From the NCBI GenBank assembly GCA_000149265.1, contig CH003229.1, forward strand, positions 1,160,481-1,224,480: DNA of 64,000 nucleotides, written 5' to 3'. Every line of letters starts with the position of its first letter. Position 1 is the stretch's first letter. Of the stretch, positions 21,395 to 32,600 are shown piece by piece. Position numbers and translations under genes: made by a program. Under the pieces are notes generated by a model. The model did not search any database and had not been told where the DNA came from. It saw nothing but the letters and a program-made list of their open reading frames with translations. Source of the DNA: Ciona savignyi. Its lineage: Eukaryota; Chordata; Ascidiacea; Phlebobranchia; Cionidae.

Positions 21395-22894
21395 GTGATA
21401 CTTTCCGCCGCTGTAAACTTTATATCCTGGTGGTTATATCAGCACATTTGCCCGAGAAAGGTTAATGTGAACATCACTTACACCAATACAGCGGGTTAAA
21501 ATAGCCTGTTTTAAATTGCAGTGTACATGCATAATAACATATATATATAGTCCACGCTGAAATATAAGCGAAAACAAGACTCCGTTAATATTCAACGGCC
21601 ATTAGCTGTATATATAAATAATACGCTCGTTGTCGAATAGATAGGCAAATATAAAGCAAAAACTCACGACACCTTAATTGTTTTAATTTTATTCAAAGTC
21701 TTTAACAGAGCAATCTATTTAGAATAAGCATGAAATTTGTAATAATGCGAAACTGGTGTAATATCCAGTTCTTTAAGCGTAGTCTGTGGCTACCGAGTTT
21801 AAAACAAATCTATTGGTTCTGTTTAGTACAAGACCGAAGTAGTAATTCTAGTACAAGAGAGTACGCGTGTCCTATCGACATGTAACTGAACACACGACAT
21901 ACAAAACATGGCCATTATGCTCTTCTCTACAAGGAACCGGTTTGCTTTAGTATAGTAGATACGAGACGAACTAAGCCCCCTGATTAAAATGTTGCCGTTT
22001 CTCGCATTATTTCACTATTAGATCGGCGAATTTAACACGTTCTTTCAGTTTTATATTCATTAGTAGATAGTCTGTTAGAATGGTGTTTTATGGCCGTATA
22101 GAAATATCGGATGCTTCAAAACTAGGCCGTGACACATGTATATGGTGATTACATCGATGCCCTAATATTTTAATCATGAGGGTCATTAGGCCAAATAAGT
22201 GTAGTATTTTCGCATTATGATTTATCGTAGTGTACAATTTCATATTTTACCAATGCGGCGAGCGAAGATAGCTTCGCGGGCTTTTATTTGGCGATACACT
22301 TGGGTGACCACTTCCAGCCCTGTTGTGTGAATAGTCGCTCGGAGGTTTCGTGGTAAACAAAACTGCGCGTTCGGATAAGTTGGCTGCCTTTGCAAAGAAC
22401 CAACAGAAACCAGCCGTGTCTGAATTGTCGGAGAAAAAGGAGCGAAAGAATGCTGTACCGTGACGTTATCCGCGTCATGGTCGGATAATTTTCGTTTTTC
22501 TCGTTGTTTTCACACTCTTTTATTCATCATTGCGCCGTTGGAGGTATAACTATCTTTTTAACTGGTCAGATATAACCCATGTTGATGATCCACTAGCATG
22601 TTTAGCTGTAGAGTAAACATGGCTGGCTGGCAATAATTAAACGCAGAGTTAAGTTTTCTGCAATTTGGCGAAGGATGGTTTACTAGTTTAGCAGTAGTTG
22701 ACGCTTTTTTAAACCGTATGTCAAACGCGTAGCCGAATCGTATCAAATAGATTTAACTTTTTAAATGTATCTAGTTGAGTACGCTTTAATACTCAAGTGG
22801 TTCTTAGGGTCGATTACATAGTTTTTAATTATTATTAATATAAGTTAAGTTATACTAACTAGCCCCAATATATAGTTCCCTATTCAAACGAACA
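21395..22894. other. Gene-free stretch
   Basis: No supported gene. A 42-codon frame at about 22350-22470 (KTARSDKLAAFAKNQQKP, ending SEKKERKNAVP) reads like protein and is CG-rich, but has no ATG or partner exon. Confidence 0.3.
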
Positions 22895-22902
22895 ACCTAG
22901 AC

Positions 22903-23207
22903 CAGGGGTTCTCAAACTTTTTAGAGTTGGGACCCACTATTAATTACCACAATTTATGGCGACCCACTTAACATATATATAGTTGTTGTTGGTTTCTAGG
23001 TTACACTATCGTTGAAAAGGAACACACCTCTGCGATCACGCCACGATTCAAGATTGTGTGATGTCACAATTATAATCATTTCCCCTTGATTTTAGTATAG
23101 AAAATACCCAATATAGTTAATCAGAGCTTTCTATAACTTTTCACGACCCACCAAGCTTCCTTTCGCGACCCACCGGTGGGTCGCGACCCATAGTTTGAGA
23201 AACGCTG
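22903..23207. mobile_element. hAT MITE (CAGGGGTTCTCAAAC ends), perfect 8-bp target duplication
   Basis: Ends CAGGGGTTCTCAAACTTTTT and ATAGTTTGAGAAACGCTG are inverted repeats, with internal GGGACCCAC and GTGGGTCGCGACCC as sub-terminal repeats. ACCTAGAC flanks both sides (22895-22902 and 23208-23215). Length is 305 bp, non-coding. Confidence 0.92.
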
Positions 23208-23648
23208 ACCTAGACTATTTGCATTACTAGTACTTGCAATATTTTTACTTTTTTTTTTCTTGATACTGTGCTCAAAATTATGGACTCCATTTTTTATATA
23301 GCTAGCATTTTAATGTGTTTTACAGTATTTTTGCAGAATGAATGCAATTGAGTACAAATTGTGCCCAAACTGTTGGTGTATGTAGGTTCATGTACATTGC
23401 ACATACAAGCGAAAGTGGAAATATTGACATTGTGTCATAACATACCAAGTACGTGTTTTACATCAGGTGCTGTCGTGTGCTGAGCATATTGGAAATTGGA
23501 AATAAGCGTTCTCCAGTTTATATTATTTAAAAAAAGAAGCATTTTTGTTGCGGATTACTAGCTAATGATTGGTAGATTCTCACTGAACATAGCAAGACAG
23601 TTTGTGTTCGACACCCCAACGCTCAAGAAGTCAATGCCACAAACATCA

Positions 23649-26600
23649 ATGGACGTCGCTTCTTCAATTATCACACAAGTTGCAAGGGATGGTGAACCCA
23701 TCAACAATGGATTCATATCAACCAAGGGTAACTACCTTATTTTCATTACATCAATTTTAATTAAAGACCTCATTTATCATTACATTCATGCCTTGTTTTG
23801 TAGAAAAAGATGTTAACACACAGGTAAAAGCCAATTCCTCTAGATTTTTAGTATTTCTAGTTTTATTTTATTTTTTTTATTTTTGCCCCAGTATTAAATA
23901 ATTGCAAACAATAGCAAATCACAGCACAAGAACAAGAAAATTCAGCAAAACGAACAGTCATTGCCTAGTCTTTTTTATTGTTTTATGGTATTTGTTTATT
24001 GCATTGACTTAGTGACAATGTTATAGCATATATAAGAAGACAATCATGTTAACTGCAATATATATTTTTAAAAAACAGTTTTGCTTGAAATCAGTTCTTG
24101 TTCAAATTAAAAGCAAATAAGTGATAATGTTGTTGGGTAAAACTGGTTGATTTTTCACATATTCATTAACAGACACTTTGTATATGTGGTAGTATTGTGT
24201 CACCCAGAATAGTGCACTGGTGGATTGGTTTTCATTAGTCCCTTTTAGTTAAAGTGAAACCATGTACATATTGTTTAGTTTATGTTGTTTTTGTGTCACT
24301 TTTAATGTTCTGTTAAAAGTATTTCTAAGATTATCATCCTTATTAACAATACGGTAACCTTAGCTAATGCTAATTAGGTTTAAGGTATTTATTTGGTTAG
24401 CAGCGAAAATACAAACAGTACTGATCACAACATAACATTTTACAGTTAATCATTGCCCCTCAAGGTTACAGTCTAATTATAAAGTTTATATTATAAATAT
24501 ATTACTGTACCGGTACAGTACATAAATATATTTCGATAATAATTATATTTTGATCACAAAGGCTAATTTGTGCTGGTCAGGGTGCCTGTAAAATACCAGT
24601 ACAGTACCGGTATGTTACGTTAATATATTTCCTTTACAAATGTATGGTCTGCAGCTGTGCAAGGATAAGCTTGCTTTAATGGTAGATGAGTATGAGGTAT
24701 TTAACTACAAGCTATCTTTAACTAATGCTTAATACAGGTAATATTTAATAAAACTTTTCTTATAAACATAACCTACATTATAATTATGGAATTATGTATA
24801 TCTCTATTAGTACTAGGGCTGTGCATATACATGTAACTAGATTATAATAACACTTAACAGTTAACTAAAAGTTAGAAAAACACATATAATCATATTACAG
24901 CAAGTACTTTGACACTTTAAAATAATGTACTGTTACTGAAATCTTAAAAAATCTGTTCTAGTTGTCAATGATTAGTATTTAAGAGCAAAAAAAATAACGT
25001 AAGGCAGCCTAAAAGTTAAAGAGCCTGCTTAAGAATTCCCAATAACTGATGGCTATTTTGTTTGGTATTTGCTGAATTCGATTAAACTTTTGTTAAAATT
25101 GACAACTCATTAGTTAACCATTAAACCAACAACAGCTCTAGTGCACTTGTTTCACCTATTTATGTCATCGTTAGAAGAAAATTCGAAGTAATCAGTTAAA
25201 GATGTAAAATAGGCCAACAGGCCAGAGTCAGTGACAGTTTTAATACAAGGTTATGCATAAAGGCATACTTATTGCCCCAAGGCTGCAAAAGTTTACCACT
25301 TGGGTAAAATATACAAGCTTAGAGCATGTAGTGTTTTTTTTTAGTTTAAATTCTAAAGTTTCAATGAAACTGACCAGAATTAGCTCATTTAAGTGTCCAA
25401 TTCTGTAGGCAAGTCTACAGTATCAGGACGCACTTTTGACACCACTAGCTTTTAATGTCAGAGTAATCTGTTAATTAATAGTTTCATTGTATATGCTGTG
25501 CAATATGTTTATTTTATCATCATTCTGTTTTTTAAATCAAGTTTATGGTTTTTCTCATTATTATTGTACTCTCAAACTTTTATTTTAAGCCCAGTAAAGA
25601 GTATAGTGTTTGATATAACTTAAATGCTCAATATTTATGTTGTTTATTATATATATATATTACGAAATGTATATAGGTCAAGTTCTCAGGCAAGCATATG
25701 TTGTAAATCTTTTAGTTAATCTACCTATGACCTGCATGACTCATTTAAACCAAACATACCTTTTTCTCTTCAGTTATTTGTCTCTTTAGCCTTGGGCAAT
25801 GTAAGGGTTTCTGCAGATATTTGTGTGCAAGCCTGTTTTGTATTGCCATGGTTTTAGTGTATAATATCGAACCATACATTACTTGTAAGCCAACCTGTGC
25901 CCTTAAACAACATCTGTACAATAAAAAAGAAAACATGCGCCGGTACCGAGTAAACAAAGCCAAAAGAATGAGGAAAAGTGTAAACATTATTCTATATAGC
26001 TGGATATTGGGAATGTATAAATAATTCAATCTGAGCGTATCTTTTTTGTTGAAGCAGCCTGACTCACTGTCTGGTCATGTTGTTTGCCAAAATAAATTGT
26101 GTGGCAAGCGTTATGTTTGAACATTTTAACAATGGGGGACTGTTAAGCCCTAACAATTGTATTTGTTTAAGCAGTTCTGGATTAATTTTAACATGTCCCA
26201 TTTCTTCTATTAACTGTGTCAGATATAATGTCTACGAAATCACATTACAATAACTTTTCCTAGAAGTTAAAAATTTTGCATACAAATTTTGGGTATTGTA
26301 CTATAAATAGCTTATTACCAGTACCTATAAATGACATTGGAACAATATATATCTAAATATTAAACACATATTGCAATGATACATTTGAAGTTTCAGTTGT
26401 AATTTCATCTATCTGCTTTCATTAAGTAGTATATATACAACATGATTAATAATTATATTATTATTTTTATTCTAGATACAAAATCACTAAAAGGATCCGT
26501 TAAAAGAAAGCCAAAATCGGACAACCAAAAAGGAACTTTTCGCTCGTTATTGTGTTGCTTGGGTCGACCAGCAAGAAGAAAAACCCAGTTCAACCACCCA

Positions 26601-29600
26601 GCGCCGCAGGACAGCTGGAATACAACAACACAGAACGGCAAAAGTGATCACACGCCCCCTCCTTCCCCCAGCGCTGAGACAAAGACACCTGAATCGGTAA
26701 TTTTTCTAATTAAGTAGCCACATTAATCCTTTATCAATAGGCCTACACAGTACACAGCATGACAAAATAGGAAATAGGAGTATGTGTGCTGTTCTGCTGT
26801 GTTATGGTGCAGTGAAATTGTGGACACTGTGTAAGTGTGATGCATTAATTTTCACATATTTGTTGACAATATTGTGTCACTTTATTTTGATGGATCTCAT
26901 TTGCGGGATTTTAATAAAGTCCCTTGAGGGTTGGTGAACCATTAAGAAAGCGCATAACACATTAGCATGTCATAAACTGCGTTTGTTTACTAATGCTACC
27001 ACACACAATTAACATATTATAACTGAATTTTTGTAATTGCAAATGACAAGAATAGGATAAGCCTATAAGGCATTATTATACTAGTAAGCGTACATACTCA
27101 CAATACTTAATATAGTTATAATATATAAGCCTATAAAATGGCATTGTGCATAATGTACAAAAGAAGTATTTATACTATGTTAGCTTATTTCTTTGTCTTA
27201 GGTTAATGGATATTTTAATATCATGTAAAATCAAATACACCAAATCTGAATCAATGGATTTTAAAAAACACATTATACTAACCCATGATGAAATATACAT
27301 TGCTATTTTAAGTTTACCAGTATTGCTCTCATAAGAGTATACTTATATTTTATGGTACCTAGCTGTACTGAGAGGTATCTCAAGCCTAATATAAATTTTG
27401 TTTAACTAGTGTAAAACGAATGGCACCCAACACTTACTGCCACCAAGGACAGAGCAGCATATCGACAAAAAGTGTGCCGTGATTGACCTGGATGAAACTC
27501 TAGTTCATAGTTCTTTTAAGGTGGGATTTACTTTATATGTGTTGTTTACCGTTTCTTAATATGGAAAGTGAAGGTATAAGCAATTGGACAGCAATTAATA
27601 TATTAGAATAGGAAATTTATGTTCATCCCCGTGAATGGGAAAACCAAGGGGGTTAACACACGGCAAAGTCAGATAACCTCGCGCCCATTGTTAGGTTACC
27701 GGAGCTATCGTAGTGTGTTATGTATGATTCACACGTTCCTTTAATTTGGTAAAACCCATTAATCCGCTGCAACCTTTCGATTAAAACACGACACACTTAA
27801 CCGCCAGGCTAACGGGCCGAACTATTGCATTGTTCGCATATATCTGCAAGCTGCCACAACAAAACTCATATTTATTAGCTAACATTTTTTTAGTCTTAGC
27901 TGCAGATAAAACGATACTAGGCTAGGTAACCACTAGGGCTGCGAATTAACGGTTAATTTAAAAAACGGTTAACTGATGTAAAAATAATCGGTTAACCGTT
28001 AACCGATTTTCTTTAAACTACCATCAAATCGGCACCGTTTTTGGCAAAAAAAGTTCAGGCAGCCGTAAAGGGCAGAAAAGAAATAACGGGCGTGATTACC
28101 GTCATTATCGGGTCTTATTTATGTGTTACTTTATAGTTTTTAAACGTCACCTTAAGACACATAGTATAACTTTGATTGTAATGCGTAATATTGAGTTAAA
28201 AATCAAACAATCAGCTTCTGAGTGGTTGCTTATATTACATTGACAATCAAACAATCGACGTGTGAATGGTGCGTATATTACGTTGACAATCAAACAATCG
28301 ACGTGTGAATGGTTGCTTATATTACGTAATAATGAAACAATCAACGTGTGAATGGAGTTATGTATATTTGAAGATTATTAAAACGCAATTACGCCCAATT
28401 AAATGTGGGCGGTAAAGTAACGTTAAAAAACGGTTAAACGGTTAAAATTTGACGTGACGGTTAACCATAAAAACGGTTAACCGTGGTTAACCGTTAATTT
28501 TTCGCAGCCCTAGTAACCACACATCTGTAGTTAAGTTTTCCACGATACCACACTGTAGCTGTTTAAATTCTCAAAATATGTAATTTAAAAGTGTTTTTTT
28601 CAAATTTGACCAAAAGTTTGTGTCTAGTTGTTTCATCATTTTTCCTTCACTGCTACATTATCCTTTATTTCTTTCTGATATATAATGTAATGTAGTGCAG
28701 AAATGGATTTGAAAATATTATGGCAGCACATTTACTTGATTTTAATTAAGCTTAACATATGGGAAAAGGTTAAGTGTTTCTCGGTAAATGCTTGGCACTA
28801 CAAAATAATGATTTACTGAAATTTCAAAAAAAAAAGAGTAAATTAAGTAACATACGGTGGTGGAACTATGTATGAGTAAGCATTTTGAGTAAGCATTTTA
28901 TAGTAACTTCTGATTTTTAGATTCATTGTGCACAATTGCTGTAGTTATATAACAATGTTGTATCTTAATAAAATAATTTACCCATACATGAAAAATATAA
29001 TTCGGTAAACAGTATGTAGATACACCGTATATACCAGAACATGTCCGAAAAACCAATTTTAACAGATTAAAAATAGAGCAAACACCATAAATTGTCTCAA
29101 ATTTTTATGGTTCTGGTTCCATCGATATATATTAACCATTAACTGATGGACAGCCTAAGAAAATATACTGTACTTTAATGTTGGGTTGGAAATACTAAAT
29201 GAACGTNNNNNNNNNNNNNNNNNNNNNNNNNNNNNNNNNNNNNNNNNNNNNNNNNNNNNNNNNNNNNNNNNNNNNNNNNNNNNNNNNNNNNNNNNNNNNN
29301 NNNNNNTATTTTTATATTGTTTTTAAATACTAAATTAACGTTTTATATCCTATTAACCTGTGTATTTCAGCCCATTCATAATGCAGACTTCATTGTTCCT
29401 GTGGAAATAGATGGAACTGTTCACCAGGTACGCTGCATGTTGAGGAGTGTGTATACTTGTAACTAGTCGCCTGCCTACATACAACCTCCCGCCAGGTCTG
29501 TTCAATATCCATATTATAAGACAGATGTATAATATGTATGTAAAGTATTTTACATATAATTTATGATTACCATATTTTACGGATTATAAAGCGCTCCCGA

Positions 29601-32600
29601 CTATAAGGCGCACTGTCAATAAATTGCTTTGATTCGATTTTTGTCCATACATACGGCGCACCGGGCTATAAACGCACATTAGTTTATTGTGTAAGACGGC
29701 AATTTATTTATATAATAGGCTAATAGTATCGGTACTAGTTTTGATTTTAAGGCAATAACGTACTATCGGTACTTGATTCATACATTAGGCGCACCGGAGT
29801 ATAGGGCGCACAATCAATTTATGAGGAAACAAAATGGTTTAAAGTGCGCCTTATGGTCCGTAAAACATGGTATATGGATTTAATTAATGGTACAAAAGCA
29901 TGTTACCTGCTGAAAACCCCAAAGCATTATTGTTGTATATATTTGTTTACACACATAGTTTTAATGTGTTTCGGTTTAAGAGAATTTTTAGTCAGCTTTT
30001 TAAATGTGTAGGCCCCTATGTTGTTTATATTCCAAACCTTATTAAAGTAATTGGAATTGGGAGTATATTCTGCAAAAAAGCTTTGTTTGAATTTTGCTTC
30101 CACTACTAGGTAATAACTGCATAAGTCTAGCTTGCAGCAATTCCTATTTATATTGCAACAAGGACAAACTTAATTTGACTCATAATACTCAACTATATTC
30201 ATGATATGGCATATATGAGTAAACTGGCGGCAACTCTGGCTACCTTTTTATGACATTAACTATTTTAGACAACTTTTTGTACCTATATTTACACTAGATA
30301 CCAAAAGTACACTTACACAGTAGTATATTTACACTTGACAGACCCGATAGCAGGGTTAAGTAACTTATCTATATTTAATACAAAGCATGGGACATTTTTA
30401 AAAGTTTAAAATTCTTTATTTTCCATGTGCATGTTGCTATTGTTGGCGTCATATATAGTTTGATCATTATATGTGCAAGATATACTCTAATTATTAGATC
30501 AAAAAGGTTAGAACCTACGAACTTCACATTAAAGTTGGTTCCAGCAATAATGAAGGAAGTTGTTGAATCACTGCATTCAAAGTGTTTTTAAACTTCTTTC
30601 TTATAAACTTAGTGCATTTAAAAAGGCCATTTTTCTGTTGTAGATTTGTAACCTTTTATACTGTTTTACTGACATAGGTATTTACAGGCTTGGTTTTTTT
30701 TTTATTAAGTTTAAAATGCTTTTGCTGAGCTTTAAAAACAAAAGTTGAAGATCGTTAGTAATTAAATAGTGAAACACTAACAATGCTCTTAAACTCACAA
30801 TACTTCTACACTGCACTTACAGAGGAATTGGTGCAAACCTAGCTATGGATTATAAGTTTAGAAACGACCGCAATAACCAGATCTTGCGAATTCGTGGTAC
30901 CAGTTGTGTTCCATGTAGATTAGCATCTGGCAAAATATGCATAATGTACATATCTTGCTTTTCTTGTAGTTGATAATGCAGTCTGGCATAGGTGCGAATT
31001 GCACATTGCATACTGTCCGTGAACAATATTTATTTACTCTACTGCTACAATATATTGTTCTTTCTAGCCTAATTTTGTAATAGGTAGTTCATTCTTGTGA
31101 TAGGTAATTACCTTGCACCTGTAGCATGTGATTATTGATTCCAGTTTTAAAAATAGAATACTATCTGCAAACGTTGTATGGTAATAGCATTTAAATCAAT
31201 GCAGTGTATGAAAGGATTAATAATAGAAAGAAAAACATTTTTGTATTTAAGAGTATTCGATTTAATGTGAATAAAACTACTGCCGTTAAAATGCCATCCT
31301 TTTAAGCCAATTACTCTATCAGATGTAGCTTGTAACCACTATTGATCGACTGTCCGCACCGCGTTTGCGTTTTATTGAATTTTCTTAAATGTCAAGTGAT
31401 AAAAAATGAAGAACTAAATGCCAAACTCATTTTTTTACCTTTTGAACCCACGATAGGCTTGTAACTAAGTCTGTTTTTATTATACATGGCATGGTATATG
31501 AATCGGTCGCGTTTAATATTCGGCCACACGCCCGTATGAAAGCCAAACTCTTTATTTCCTATTTTTACCGGGCTTAGTTTCAATTCCATGATAGGCTTGT
31601 AACTAAGTTGTTCCACCATTGTTGACCAACAGTTGTAGATTGTGATCCGATAATAAACTTACAGTGTACCTGATTGTACCAGCCATGGTATCGTGGTGTG
31701 GTGACCAGTTGGTAGGAATATCCAGTATGTGCTTGTCTATGTAGCTGGGTTGTCTAAATCCAGTATTTTTTGTGTTATTATTAATATTTTTTACTGTGCT
31801 AAGTTTCGAACCCATGATGGGCTTGTCAACAGGACCGTTTTTTGTATATAGGGGTCGGTATATGTATCGGTCACTTTAACCATTCGGCCACATGACCGTA
31901 CAACTCAAAATTATTTTTATTTTTTATTGAGCCAAGATTCGAAACCATGATGGGCAAGTCACTTGGAGCGTTTTGTATAGTAGTCGGTATATGTACCGGT
32001 CGAGCTAACCATTCAGCCACACAACCGTAATATTTCATGTATTATTCCCATGTCCCTCCCCAGGTATACGTCCTGAAGAGGCCCCACGTCGATGAATATT
32101 TGAAACGAATGGGGGAAATGTACGAATGCATCTTATTTACCGCCAGTCTAGCCAAGGTAATCTAAATACCATCACTCCAGGATCTCTTCCTGGTTTCTAA
32201 TAACTGCCTTCATCATATTTTATTTAAACAAAAAATGAATATTTGATGGTAAAGCTAATATTTGGAAGAAAAATCTAAAATTCTTTAGATCCCATTGTTA
32301 AGACCACATTTTCCAATTTCGAGGTGGTTTACCACACTCATTTGGATGAAAGCTTAGTCATTTTTAGCTGTTTACCTTTGCAGTATCAACTTATCTAGGT
32401 TTTGAGTGCATTTATATAGCAATATTCACATGGTTTTTCCAATTTCATGAACTTTATATATATATTTATACCTGCACAAATTTTCAGGAATTGTAGTAAG
32501 TCCTGATTTTAGAATCTGATTGATACTTATATATCGCGATACAGTTTAATTAGAGGCGTGTTTCTCCTAAATTATACATGTAGTCTCAAGAGTGCATGGG

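Noticed and set aside
23804-23823. 20-nt possible micro-exon after exon 1 of the phosphatase gene
   Set aside because: It has AG and GT borders, but including it puts exon 2 out of frame (immediate stop), while direct joining of exons 1 and 2 fits.
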